A DNA stretch of 64,000 nucleotides from Nymphaea colorata (lineage: Eukaryota; Streptophyta; Magnoliopsida; Nymphaeales; Nymphaeaceae): assembly GCF_008831285.2 (NCBI RefSeq), contig NC_045148.1:12655183-12719182 (forward strand), in the 5' to 3' direction. The notes under the pieces were generated by a model. That model saw only the letters and a list, made by a program, of their open reading frames with translations, ran no database searches and was not told where the DNA came from. Within the stretch, counting starts at the first letter, position 1. Each line of letters starts with the position of its first letter. The position numbers and the translations under genes were made by a program. Positions 34,447-46,857 of this stretch are shown piece by piece.

Positions 34447-35456
34447 TCCTATGCCCACAATCATATACACACAAATACATATTTAACTAATAAGAAAGAA
34501 AAATGCAGAGCTTTATAGGGTGTGATAACTCTCACTTAAAATATGAAAACAACAAAATGATTAAAGAAAGCAATGACAATAAATTAGTTAAGAAAAAAGA
34601 AAGTCACTTGGAAGCACATAAAAACGGCAGGTCAAGTCTACTCCATATTTCAAAATCATCTCAAGATTCTATCAACTATCCTACCACTAAATGGAAGGCC
34701 GCAGAAATATATGCATATATTCAAATAGAAACTAAATGTAAGATTGATATGGTTCATATGCAATGTATGTGTAAATGATATCTTTAAAAAGAGAAATCAT
34801 GCTTGTGCAAACATAGATCTGGTGGTACTGGTGGGTGCACTAGTAACACTGAAGTATATCATGCTTGAAAGATGCCACCATAATGCTGAAGGAAATTATG
34901 CTTGAAAGTGAAGAATCTTGTGCCAAGACTAAGACAATCATATTGCACATGAGCAGAGCCCCACCATCACACTGTCCTATATCTTTTGTTCTTTTGATCC
35001 TGGTTTAATATCATAAATCTAACATACATTCATACTATCAGAATATGTGTATGGTAGAGCATAAATTATAATTTGTAAAATATATACTATCCAAAATATA
35101 CATCAATGCAGACAAGAGTGTACAGATCAAGCAAGTGGAGCAGATCTACTTAGACATGCAGACATGCGAACAACAGAGCCGGAATAGCACATTCAGGCAG
35201 CCATTCAGAGACCACGAGAGCATTGAAATCAAGATTATAATCATGCCAAATAAATTTCGGCATTTGTTAAAATCAAGTAAAATTTCTGGAGAATAACCAT
35301 TCAATCTTCTTCAGAGTGCAAACCGAAATCTGATCTACTAAAGCCCATGATATGCAATGCGTCTCTTTTATACATTAGAATACAAAGGAAATTTGGAAAC
35401 AGGATTAGAAAATGAGAGAAAAATCATCTACAAATGAGGCCATCTACCTGCAAAGG
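34119..35456. other. Non-coding DNA with a (GT)n microsatellite
   Basis: Contains ATATAT to GT microsatellite sequence at about 34394-34445 (about 17 GT units). The remainder shows no gene or repeat boundary that I can support. Confidence 0.55.
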
Positions 35457-35576
35457 AGCAGAACTGCAGTCCACAATACACATACCAGAGCCTTCCAAAT
35501 GCTATCAAAACACCACAAAAAAACACGCAGCAGAACGTGCTTAACTACTGAACCTTCCAAAGCTAAAACTTCAACA

Positions 35577-35609
<33 letters not shown>

Positions 35610-35655
35610 TAACATGTTATTCAGAAACCCCACAGAAGCCACAAAAAACCCAAGA
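35457..35655 (+). repeat. Dispersed repeat with embedded (TA)n, copy 2
   Basis: Partner of 25612-25830, same orientation and order. The microsatellite here is shorter (35579-35608). Confidence 0.8.
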
Positions 35656-35711
35656 TGGAAGAAGAATGGATATGTTACTATATACGTATATATTGTCATA
35701 CATGCATATTG

Positions 35712-35796
<85 letters not shown>

Positions 35797-36598
35797 ATAT
35801 ATATATGTATACATGTATAATACATATGTATATACATACATATTACATGTATGCCACATATGGTACATGTTATACATATATATATGTTTTACGTACGATA
35901 CATATATACATATATTATGTTATATGTATATGTTATCACATATATGGTTACACATATAACCTATATGCTATTTGTATATACATATATCTACGCATATATA
36001 TGTCAGATTGTTATATAAATATATTATATACATGACAACATATGTAATAATACAAGTATATCTTATAATATATGTATAGATCATGTAACATATAATATTG
36101 TAAATATGTTACTTATACGTATATATTGTTCACATGTTATACATGCATATTTTATTTGTTACAGTATATGTATATATGCATATTATATATATGTGTGTAC
36201 ATATAGGTGTGTTTGTATATAATATGCTATGTATATATCCTACGTTGTATATATTATATACCACGTGCATATGTATATACAATATAATAAGTTGTATTGT
36301 ATCTATAACAATATATCTGTAATATATTATTATGCAATATATATCATAACATACATGTGTATATAACATATATATATAATACATATAACATACATACATA
36401 TAATATATATTCATATATGTATACTACATATACATATATTATTAGTATATTTATAATTATATATATATATATATATATATATAAGAATATGAATATATAT
36501 ATATATAATTATATATACATAATATATATATATTCATATTCTTATATATATATACATATGTTAACTTATATATAATTATACATTTACATATTAAGAAT
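35656..36598. repeat. TA-rich low-complexity block
   Basis: Includes (TA)20 at 35712-35751, more (TA)n to 35778, (GA)n 35778-35796, and TA/TATG-rich sequence up to the start of the pararetroviral insertion. The many Tyr/Ile ORFs are artefacts of base composition. Confidence 0.9.
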
Positions 36599-38525
36599 TT
36601 ATATTGGAAATCTCCACTTAAGCCTATATATTTTATTATAGGCCTTAGTTTTCTTATTGGTGTCAATCACGGAATGATGCTCACTAAAAACCAACTCCAG
36701 ATTTTCCATGAACCACCAAGCTGGTTTGATGAAATCTTCTACAAACCAGAAACCTTTACTTTAGGAAATGTCCAAAATCCAGAGTGCGAGACAAGCATGG
36801 TGGGACCATCACCATCTAAACCTCCTCCACTCCAAGACGAATGCACTTGTCCCATTAAAGGACAATGCAAAAAGCAAGCTATGATGTGTCAAAGCATCAT
36901 GGATAAGGAATATATATCTACCTTTCTAGAATGTAAAGTAAAATACCACCTAATCCCGAAATATGAAGGATTGGTTGATATTGATTCTGATAGATTTGGA
37001 ACATTTGACTATGTTCTAGATACAAAAAGAATTCTAAACTGCTTCGAGCAGGTTAGAATTAATTCAAGCTATGAAGAGATTGATGACCTAATCTCTAGGT
37101 TATCCAAACTTGAAATCATAGGAGATAATCCCCATAAATATTGGGAGAAAAACCAAGTTATGTGCAAACTTGATATAATTAATCCTGATCTTAGGATAAA
37201 AACAACCAATATCAAACTCTCTCTAGCAGAAGAAAAAGATATGGCAAACCATATAAAAGATTTGATTAACCTAAAGGTTATCAGAATGAGTTCTAGCCCT
37301 CACAGGTCTGCAGCGTTTATTGTAAATAAACACTCTGAGCAAGTAAGAGGGAAATCAAGAATGGTCATCAACTATAGAAGGTTGAATGATAATACCCGGG
37401 ATGATGGATATAATATCCCCGATAAAGATTCCTTGCTCCAAAGAATTCAAGACAAAAAATATTTTTCAAAATTCGACTGTAAAAGTGGATTTTGGCAAGT
37501 CTGAATGGAAGAAAGTTCAATTCCATGGACTGCTTTCACTTGCCCACAAGGACACTACGAATGGGTTGTAATGCCTTTTGGTTTGAAAAATGCTCCTAGT
37601 GTTTTTCAAAGAAAAATGGATCTTGCTATGGAAAGTTGCAAAGATATTTCTATAGTTTATATTGATGATATCTTAGTTTTCTCAAAACCTAAGAAAGAAC
37701 ATGTTATGCATCCCAAAAAGGTGTTTGAAACTTTTGAGAAAAATGGTATTATAATTTCTAAGAAAAAGATGGAGCTGATGAAAACTCACATCAAATTCTT
37801 AGGAACTGAAATTGGCAATGGATATATAAAACTCCAGCCACACATTATTGAGAAAATCATAAAAGATTTTCCCAATAAAATTGAAGACAAAAAGATGCTT
37901 CAACAGTTTTTAGGAGTCTTAAATTATGCGAGACCCTATATTCCACAAATGCATAATCTTGTGTCAGGACTTTATGCAAAACTAAGACCAAATAGTGTTT
38001 TATTCTTCAATGAAGAATGTAAACCAGGTTAAGAAAATTAAGGAATTAGTGCAACAACTAAAACCTCTAAGGTTACCACTTAGCACTGACTATTTGGTAA
38101 TCCAAACTGACGGATCTCATCTTGGATGGGGAGCAGTATTACTTGCTAAACCATCAAAATATGATCCCAAATCAAGTGAAGAAATTTGCAGGTATGCGTC
38201 TGGTAAATTTCAAGAAAAAGGTAATAAATCTTCCATAGATATAGAGCTCTTAGCAATTTCTTATGCCTTAAAAGCATTTGAATTATTTATCTTACGAAAA
38301 GCTTTTACAATACGAACTGATTGTGAAGCAATTGTTAAGTTTCATTCACAGCTGCATGAAACACATAAAAGGTCGTCTGCTAGAAGGTGGCTAAATTTCA
38401 GAGATATTGTAACTCAGTATTCCTCTCAGTGCACTTTTGAGCATATCAAAAGTAAAGATAATAGCATTGCTGACATCTTATCTAGACTACTTGATTTGCA
38501 GGGAAAAGATAGAAGGAATCCTTGA
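36599..38525 (+). pseudogene. Endogenous caulimovirid insertion 2: polyprotein part (protease end, RT, RNase H), florendovirus-like
   Basis: The open frame starts within the C-terminal end of an aspartic protease-like segment, then a linker with a Cys-rich stretch (CTCPIKGQCKK), then RT. RT shows SRMVINYRRLND near 37360, FSKFDCKSGFWQV near 37465, CPQGHYEWVVMPFGLKNAPS near 37545, and YIDD near 37660. RNase H in frame 3 shows TDGSHLGWGA near 38110, IELLAISYALKAFE and RTDCEA. Breaks: one in-frame TGA at 37502-37504 and one frameshift near 38030. The movement and coat regions are absent, so the insertion is 5'-truncated at TA-rich DNA. These are caulimovirid features; the specific florendovirus label is inferred from family resemblance and from the extra downstream frame. 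Confidence 0.88.
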
Positions 38526-39812
38526 AGAAATATCGAAGGCAGTTGATATGTTCTTCGAACTCAAAAGACAACAGCAGAGATTGCTGACTGAGTTCTTTGA
38601 AAAACAGTCTGATTTTTCAAAGAGCTAGGATATTATAACAGATCACCTCTATAATCTGGAGAAAGAACTAACCTCACTGGTTAAAACAGGTGTGGTTACA
38701 AGGGTTGCAAAACCAAGTCCTCTAACGGGTAAAATCGTTGAGGAAAAAAAGTTGCCTCTATACCCAATAACTCGGAAAGAGAAAATTCAGACCCCTGAGA
38801 ATTCAGTGGCTGAAGACAAGTCGCATCTGACTCGGGTAACTGAGAAAGATAAAGGACAGTCCTCTGGTCATACAGCGGCTGACCTCGTCTTGAAACCTCA
38901 AACTACGAGAATTCAAAACCCCGCAGAAGTTTTAATGAAAAAGATTCCAACAAATCCCGAACTGGTGAATTTGTATGGTCAAAATCTTTTTGAATTATAT
39001 AAACTCCCTATGGAAGATCCACAAGGAAATTTCTTAACAAATTTTTCAGGGATATATCCTAGAATTATTTGTTTTCAAGGAACATCACCTGAATTTGTTG
39101 CAAAATGGTTCAGTTTTGCTTCAGTCAGTAATATTTATTTGTCCCCTTCTTTTGAAGAAATCAAATTATTACCCCCTGAAATTACAAAGGCAGTAAAAGA
39201 GTTTTCTGTCAATAATCCGGCAGTATCAAATGAGACTGTTATTTCTCTAAAATTCTTTTCAGCTGGCCCTGAAATTCTTCAAAAGAAAACGGCCACTTTA
39301 AAGAAAAATCTAGCCTACACCTGATCCATATTGGGATAGTAGGAAAGAATCATGAGCTTACTTTTGATACAGCTCAAGATAAGAAGGCTTACCCCTGTAA
39401 TAAAGATTTAATGGAAATTATCCATTACAGAAGAGCCATAGGCTTCAAAGCCATTGTTAAGGCTGCATCGGCCTACATGGAAAACGCTATTTGGTAGCAT
39501 CATGCCTCCAGTAGTCGTTGTGCTTTAATAAGTACTGCTAAAAGAAAGGATCCCTCTTCTTTAGCAAAGCTGCAAGCATTTCAAAAGAGAATCGATATGA
39601 GTGACCATACGTGTTCTCAAGAGACAGCAAAAGTTTACTGCAACCTCATTAAACATGAGAAGCAGACATGCTATGTTTGTGGCAGAGAAAAGGCTACAGA
39701 AGCCAATTCTGAAGAAGAAAAGATAAAAACTTTTCGAATCGGAAGAGCTGAGTCAAAATCAGGCACTACATCTAGACATGGTGGCTTTACGATCAAAAGA
39801 GGGCGCCAGTAA
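38437..39812 (+). pseudogene. Second reading frame of the pararetroviral insertion, function unknown
   Basis: Overlaps the end of the RNase H frame in another register and continues downstream. The N-terminus is helical and Glu/Lys/Gln-rich (near 38540-38620), a likely coiled coil. An in-frame TAG lies at 38626. Then come a Lys/Pro-rich linker and a conserved-looking block (38940-39320: ELVNLYGQNLFELYKLP, FSGIYPRIICFQGTSPEFV, LPPEITKAVKEFS). After a frameshift near 39320 it continues (YRRAIGFKAIVKAA, near 39425), with a stop near 39494, and ends with CYVCGREKATEAN and a basic tail to TAA at 39810. I recognise no enzymatic domain. A second ORF of unknown function after the polyprotein is, as I recall, typical of florendoviruses. 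Confidence 0.7.
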
Positions 39813-39901
39813 AAAATATCTTCAGAATCTGAAGAAAGCACATCCTCATGAAGACTATGTGGACGATAACCAGAAAAAGAGGAAGCTACTTTTTCTAAAA
39901 G

Positions 39902-40261
39902 ATGAGGTTAGGTTGGCTGATACATCAAAAAAGAAAGCTAAAGCTTGAAAAAGCCAAAGCTAAAGTAGGACCATATCATTGCAAGATATGTCAGGCTGAA
40001 AATTGTGCCAAAAGGAGAAAAGAAGCCTTATCATTGCAAAAAGACAAAGCTAAAAAAGATTCTCCGTCCAATAATAGAGCCTTATTACTACAAGAAGACA
40101 AGGCTGAAGATAAGCTTGAAGATTCTTCATGCAATCATAAACCCTTATCATTGCAACAAGACAAAGTTGAAGATAAGGATAACAACATAGTGGAGGGTCC
40201 CACTATAAAGATACCCATTGTAAGTGCGACATATGTAACGCACAAAACTCCAAAATCCTAA
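39902..40261 (+). repeat. Lys-rich repetitive stretch downstream of the viral second ORF
   Basis: From about 39969 to 40190 a ~54-63 bp unit recurs four times, each starting CC(A/T)TATCATTGCAA or a close variant, followed by an AAGACAAAGCT-like segment. One frame gives PYHCK-like units; the ORF 39902-40261 gives LSLQKDKAKKD-like units. Both are repeat translations with no known domain. Probably the tail of the viral second frame or the region before the viral promoter. Confidence 0.6.
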
Positions 40262-40335
40262 TGTGACAATTAGGAGATAAGGTGGTGAGGGTCCACCTGT
40301 AACCCTCAATTGTGTAAATAGTATACTTCTCTGTC

Positions 40336-40345
40336 TATAAATAAG
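40336..40345 (+). promoter_or_regulatory. Candidate TATA box of the pararetroviral pregenomic promoter
   Basis: TATAAATAAG follows the last viral frame and precedes a leader-like region, the position of the full-length transcript promoter in caulimovirids. Relic insertion; activity unknown. Confidence 0.5.
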
Positions 40346-40849
40346 GGAGAAGGCAGCATGTAAGGGGCATCGATCAATGAATCGATAGCTACCAAGTGAT
40401 CTTGGAGAAAAAGAGAGATCGTCCCCTTCGGGCTAATGTATAATCTAGTCATGTCTGGCTAAAGAGTTGTAACCTCCTTCTGTCCAAAGGAAGGAGTTAG
40501 AAGTTCAATAAGATGTGAAAATCTTTGCGAATAGATCTTGTTTGTAAGTCCCTTCCTCCCTTTTCTCTTTACTTTCTGCTTTCTATTATTACATTTGAAA
40601 GGCCTTATTCTTGCATAGAGAAATCTAGGCATTCGCTAACAGATCTTTCGCAAGGATATCATGATACTGTTCATTTCGTTGTTTAGTCTAAGGGTTTTTA
40701 GTTTGGCCATGCTGAAACGAAGTGCTATAGGGTAAAGTACCGCCAAGGCGAAAGAGAATGCTGATAGGGAAAACGCCCGCTAAACGCAGTTAGTAGGAGT
40801 AAGCTCTGCCAAACATCCATACCCTAGGCAATGAATAACAGTATTATAC

Positions 40850-42415
40850 TATATCTTCAAATGCTAAACCATTAGAACAGGCCTCATATAAAAGAAGAAA
40901 TAAGAGTGAAGAAAGAAAATGGGAGAGGGAGGGTGTGTCTTTGCAAACCTTACTGTGTCTAAAAGATCAAGCGTCTTTAAAAACTTCTGACTTTAAATCC
41001 TGCAGGATAGAAGGAGGGTCATTACTCAACTCATAACATGAGTGAGACTCGATATTCTCTCACGCAACAGTTTGCATTTGTAAACATCAAACTTTTCAAG
41101 CTTCAAAACATGGAACTAAAGGTTCAAAAGTGAGCCACTTTAGTTCCTGGTCAGGAGAAATAAATAATGACCAATTCAGATGTCTATAGCTAGAATACCA
41201 AACAGAAAAGGAATAGATAGGCACCAGACTTTCTCCATGCCAGTTTCAGAGTTGAACATCAGTTATCAGCCTAAGAACACTAAGAAGCTGCTGAATAAGC
41301 CAAACATTATTGAAGCTTTTATGCAATGCACTACTACACTCTTAAACCATTAAATCGAGTAATATGTCAATGAATTGCACATATACACATTGGCGAATGA
41401 TAAATTAGCAAGGAACATTTTATCAATGAAATACACATTCACACAAACATGCAAGCACATATTAGTTCCCCAAGGCAATATATATAATCTGCAGTGATTA
41501 GCTTTTTCAAGACATTATCTACAGATCAAATGATAATAGAGCACATGTGACATATTCAAGAAGAACCAACTGAAGAAAATTGATGACTGAACTAACTGCA
41601 TCATTTTCTCAAAAACAATCAGAAAGTTTCTCCAAATACCAAACTAGATAAAGAATATTATCATAATAAGTTGGCTCCAAACATCATATCCAGGAAAGAT
41701 AAAGTAACTTGTGAAATGGAAATCTGAGAAGCAAGAATACACACAAACATAATCACAGCCGCCAATTGGCAAAACAGTACTTTTTGCAATTTAATTTACA
41801 AACAAGTAGACAAACATTTTTAGAAATTATGTCAAATCTTAAGAGACAAAAAAGGGAAAACGAATTACATATGTAAAAAAAACTTTTTAAAAAGATTGAC
41901 AGGTAAACAAAGAAATCGTGAGTTATCTAATAATTTTCTTGCAAAAAAATGACAAATAATTCATAAAAATTCCTTAAGTTGTAAACCATGACAGGTACAT
42001 ATATGTGTGTGTGTTTCTCCAGAATATGACAAGTGACATTTATTTTTGGGTGATATTTTGATAATATTGCATTATTTTCCTAATCATATCATTTGGAGAT
42101 CTTTTAATAATAAAAACGTGATAGTTTAAAAATTCAAACTATTGTTGATAGGTTAGCATAAACTCATGCACAAAGAGAGGAGGGAGGGGAGAGAGATCGC
42201 TAATTTACACACATAAAACAACAAGAATACATCACTCGTGTGCTCTGGTTCTCATTTCTTCAGGTCATTTGCAAGTCTCTGCAGCAACAACGATATTTAA
42301 TTCACGTCCACAAAATATCTAGCTGTTCATATGATATTGCGCTTCTGAAGCATCAAAAAGATCCACAAACTGCACAAAGCCAAAGACACCAGGTTCTCTA
42401 CACAGAGAAAAAATT

Positions 42416-42449
<34 letters not shown>

Positions 42450-42484
42450 CATTGAGAGAGAGGAGAGAGAGAATGTGACAATGA
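40850..42484. other. Non-coding DNA, nothing recognised
   Basis: AT-rich, with no supported ORF or repeat boundary. The right end of the viral insertion lies somewhere between about 40350 and 40850. A short GA-rich run occurs at about 42170-42200 and a GATA/GACA run at about 42420-42450. Confidence 0.5.
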
Positions 42485-42643
42485 AATGTACAGAAGACAA
42501 CAAAGGAAGAGTCAAGATATAGCATATGCATATGACATAGTGTTATTTTCTCTAAAACCTTTAACAACACTTCCAATGTACAGAAGACAACAAAGGAAGA
42601 GTCAAGATATAGCATATGACATATGACATAGTGTTATTTTCTC
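42485..42643. repeat. 69-bp direct duplication at the Copia 3 left edge
   Basis: 42485-42553 and 42575-42643 both run AATGTACAGAAGACAACAAA ... GTGTTATTTTCTCT with about 3 bp of indel. The second copy ends exactly where Copia 3 leader sequence begins. Confidence 0.9.
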
Positions 42644-42680
42644 TTGTGCTGGTGCCGTGTTTCTTGGTGTTGGGATTGTG

Positions 42681-45600
42681 ATGGCCGAAGAGATGACTTA
42701 CAAGATCGATGCTGCCTTTGACTCGGGCAATAATACCAAGAGCGAGAACTTGCCTGTTCAAGTCACCTCCATTCGGCTGAGCAAAGACAACTATCTCTCT
42801 TGGTCTGCTGCACTTGAAATAGGGATTACCAGTCGCGGTCGCCTTCCCTATATCACTGGGGAGAAAACGGATCCACAATGGGCGACGTGGGCGTTGGAAG
42901 ATAGCCAAGTGAAAGTATGGATCATTAGTTCTGTTTCCGCTGATATTCAGCCTCTGATCTTACGTAAGTTGACTGCTTATGACATGTGGACTGTGCTTGC
43001 ACGGATGTATGGCCGTAAGAAGAGAGTCTTGCGCACGTACCAAATCAAACGTGGCATCTACTCCCTCAAATAGGGTGACTTGTCTGTGGCATCCTTCTTT
43101 GCAGCCCTGAAGACTAAATGGGAGGAACTAGACTATCATGTGAATGATGACTGGCATTGTGGTTCTGATCATGCCTTGTACTGGGAAAAAGAATGGATGG
43201 ACCGGACTTTTATTTTCCTTGGAGGATTACGTGATGAATTTGAATCTATTAGGAGCCAAATTCTCAATTGTGACGAGATTCCTGGGATTGAGGAGGTGTA
43301 TGCCAGGGTAGAATCTGAGGAACAACGTCGCCAAGTCATGCATATTGACTCCAGCCAAGGGAGTTCTCCCTCAGCGTTTGTTAGCCGTGCCTCAGGGACT
43401 GGACAACGTCCTATTCGGCGTTGTAGTCATTGTAACAAGTTGGGGCATTCTGTGGATTTCTGTTGGGATATTCATCCTGAGAAGAGACTTGTTCGTGGTC
43501 GTCCTCCTTCTAGTCGGCGAGGGTCTTCTGTGCCTAACTCTAGTCAGGGTAGTTCGTCAAATGTTGAAAAATCAAAGCTTTCCTCTGATCAAATCAAGGA
43601 ATTGCAAGCTTATATCAGCCGGCTTTCTACTACACAAGAGGAAACTTCCACGACCGAGGGAGCTAAGTTAGCTCAAGCTCTTGTGGCCAAAAGTGATCAA
43701 GGTAATTCATCCCTTGGTGATTGGATTGTTAACAGTGGGGCTACACATCATATGACAGGGGATCCTAAGCTGTTTCAAGAATACAAATTGTCTTCAGGCA
43801 GCAACGCGTGTCTATGGCTGATGGGTCTTCTATCTCTGTGGCTGGAAAAGGGAGTTTGTCATTGTTGAACAAATATTGTCTGCATAATGCTCTTCATGTT
43901 CCCAATATTCCTGTGAACTTGTTATCTGTCAGCAGTATTACCAAAGAACTAAATTGTAATCTGATTTTTTCTGCTGACCATTGTTTCCTATAGGACTTGG
44001 TGACGGGGAAGAAGATTGGGATTGGTTCGGTTATTGATGGACTCTACAGACTACCCGTGCAAGTTGCGTCTGCCTTGATTTCAGCCACTAGTGGACCGTT
44101 GTCAGGTGTGGAAGACAGGTCTACCATTATGCGATGGCACGAGCGTCTTGGACATCTCCCATTCCAGTTGATCAAGAAGTTGTTTCCTAGGCTTTTTACT
44201 TTTGTTTCCATTGACTCCTTCACATGTGAAGTGTGTCAGTTGGCTAAGCATGTAAGGGCTTCGTACCCTATTTCTTTCAATAAAACCACCCGTCCATTTG
44301 CTTTGGTTCATTCTGATGTTTGGGGTCCTTCAGGAGTACCCACTTGTCATGGTTTTCATTATTTTATGACTCTTATTGATGACTACTCCTGTTGTACGTT
44401 TGTGTACTAGTTGAAAGAACGTAGTGACGTTCCTGTCATTGTCAAAAACTTTGTGGCTTTTGTTGAGACTCAGTTTCAGACCTCTGTTCAGGCTTTCCGC
44501 ACTGATAATGCTAGAGAGTATGTCTCTCAATCTCTAGATGATTTCTTGAAGAGCAAGGGTATTGTTCATGAAACGTCTTGTAGTTACACACCTCCCCAAA
44601 ATGGTGTGGCTGAACGGAAGAATCACCATTTATTAAATGTCACTCGGGCTATTATGTTCCATCGGCAGGTTCCTAAGCGCTACTGGGGTGATGCACTTCT
44701 CACTAGTGCCCACCTTATTAATCGTATGCCTACCCGTGTGTTGCAGGGTCATTCCCCATATTCTATGTTTGGCCTACTCAGAATCCCTGGCCGCTTACTC
44801 CTCGGGTGTTCGGGTGTGTCTGTTTTGTTCATGACCATAGTCCCACCCTCAAGAAACTTGACCCTTGGTCTATCAAGGCTGTCTTCCTGAGCATACTTTC
44901 CCGTGAATCCTCTTCAGGGGGAGTGTCTAGGGAACAGGAGTGAAGAGTATTCCTCAAATCAATTGATTCAGTTTATGGATTTCTTGGATTACAAGGTTAG
45001 TAACAGTGTGGCAGACACAGTCAGAGATGGTAGAGACAGTCACATGGACGGGGGCCTTGTTGATAATCAGTCCACAGCTCGTGATCACTTGTTTGGCCAG
45101 GTGTACACCAGGAAGAAGACAGATGTGGTTGAGAATGTTGATATAACCAATCCCATGAGTTCCCCGGATGACCCAAGTCAAATCAATGAAGAGCTTCCTA
45201 TATCCTTGCGCAAGGGCACCAGGTCATGTACTTCTCATCCTATTCAGAGATTTGTCTCTTATGCGAAACTTAGTAAGGATTACAAATGTTTTATTACATC
45301 CTTGTCTAAGTCTGTGATTCCCAGGTGTGTGGAAGATGCTAGAGAGGATCCTAAATGGCTACATGCCATGACAGAGGAGATGGATGCCTTGGCGAAGAAT
45401 GATACTTGGGAACTAGTTGATATTCCCAAGGGGACTCATTTAGTTGGTTCCAAGTGGGTGTTCAATGTGAAATACAAACCGAATGGTACCGTGGAGAGGT
45501 ATAAGGCTCGTCTTGTTGCAAAAGGGTTCAACCAAAAATATGGTATTGATTACCTTGAAACCTTTGCCCCTGTTGCTAAACTGAAAACTGTGAGGGTCAT

Positions 45601-46813
45601 CTTAGCTCTTGCCGTGCAAAAGAAGTGGAGCATGGATCAGCTGGATGTCAAGAATGCCTTCTTGAATGGTTATCTACAAGAAGAGGTCTACATGAGCATG
45701 CCTCCTAGATATGTTCAAAGCGAAAAATGTTGTCATCTCAAGAAAGCCTTGTATGGATTAAAGCAGTCTCCTAGAGCATGGTTTGAAAGGCTGAGGATAG
45801 TGATGAAGACTAATGGATACAAACAGGTAAATGGTGATCACAACTTATTCATTAAGCAGAGAAATGGCCTGGTGAGTCTTCTTCTTGTGTATGTTAATGA
45901 TATGATAGTCATAGGTGACGATGAAGAAGAAAAAAGGAAGATGAAGGAAAGGTTAGCTGCCAAATTTGATCTTAAAGATTTGGGTAAACTAAGGTACTTT
46001 CTGGGGATCGAGATTGCTCGCTCAGAGACAGGGCTTGTTATGAGCCAAAGGAAATACACACTGGATCTTTTAAAGGAGACTGGCAAACTTGGATGTAGGC
46101 CCTTTCTAACTCCAATGGAGTTCGGTACAAAGATAAGCATCAAAACTAGCAACATCCTAGATGAGAAAGGAAAAGGGCGGTATCAGAGGCTGGTTGGTAA
46201 GCTCATCTATCTTACTCTTACTCGCCCTGATATTACTTATATTGTGAATGTGTTAAGTCAGTTTATGCATGCTCCTACTGATTGTCACTGAAAGAGTGCA
46301 GAAAGAGTGTTGGGGTACCTAAAGAATGACCCAGGGAAAGGATTACTCTATACTCAGCAAGACCAACTTAATATTGAAGGATACTCTGATGCAGATTGGG
46401 CAGGATAAACTGATACTAGGAGGTCTACCACAGGGTACTGCATCTTTCTGGGGGGTAACCTGGTTGTATGGAGAAGTAAAAGGAAGGAAGTTTGCTCTAG
46501 ATCCAGTGCTGAGGCTGAATACAGGGCTGTAGCTATGGGAGTTACAGAAATGTTATGGTTAAAGATTCTCCTAGCTGATATTGGTGTTGAAACGGAAGAA
46601 AAGATGAAGATGTACTGTGACAACAAGTCTGCGATTAACCTTGCAAACAATCCCGTCCTGCATGACAGAACTAAACATGTGGAGATTGATCGCCATTTCA
46701 TACGGGAACGCATAGATTCCAAGGAGTTGATCCTGCCGTATATGAAGTCTGAGGGTCAAATTGCCAATGTTTTAACCAAAGCCTTATGTACATCTCAATT
46801 CGAGAAAATGTGA
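42681..46813 (+). pseudogene. Copia 3 gag-pol pseudogene, nearly full-length
   Basis: ATG at 42681 (MAEEMTYKID). Gag: LSKDNYLSWSAALE near 42780, then a CSHCNKLGHSVDFC knuckle near 43420. Protease: DWIVNSGATHHM near 43720, with Asn at the catalytic Asp. Integrase: MRWHERLGHLP near 44130, CEVCQLAKHV, HSDVWGP, TDNAREY, and PPQNGVAERKN. RT: VGSKWVFNVKYKPNG near 45435, YVND near 45890, again Asn for the first Asp of YVDD. RNase H: YSDADWAG, SSAEAEYRA near 46505, CDNKSA and HVEIDRHFIRE. Lesions: stops at 43071, 43991, 44408, 44888, 46289 and about 46406, and one frameshift near 43800. Otherwise collinear and the most complete copia copy here. Confidence 0.93.
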
Positions 46814-46814
46814 G

Positions 46815-46857
46815 CAAGCTTGGCATGTTTGACATGTATGCCAAGCTTGAGGGGGAG
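46815..46857 (+). other. Hairpin plus polypurine tract of Copia 3
   Basis: Perfect 12-bp arms CAAGCTTGGCAT (46815-46826) and ATGCCAAGCTTG (46838-46849) with an 11-nt loop. The 3' arm leads directly into AGGGGGAG (46850-46857) and then the LTR. It lies just after the RNase H stop. Confidence 0.85.
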
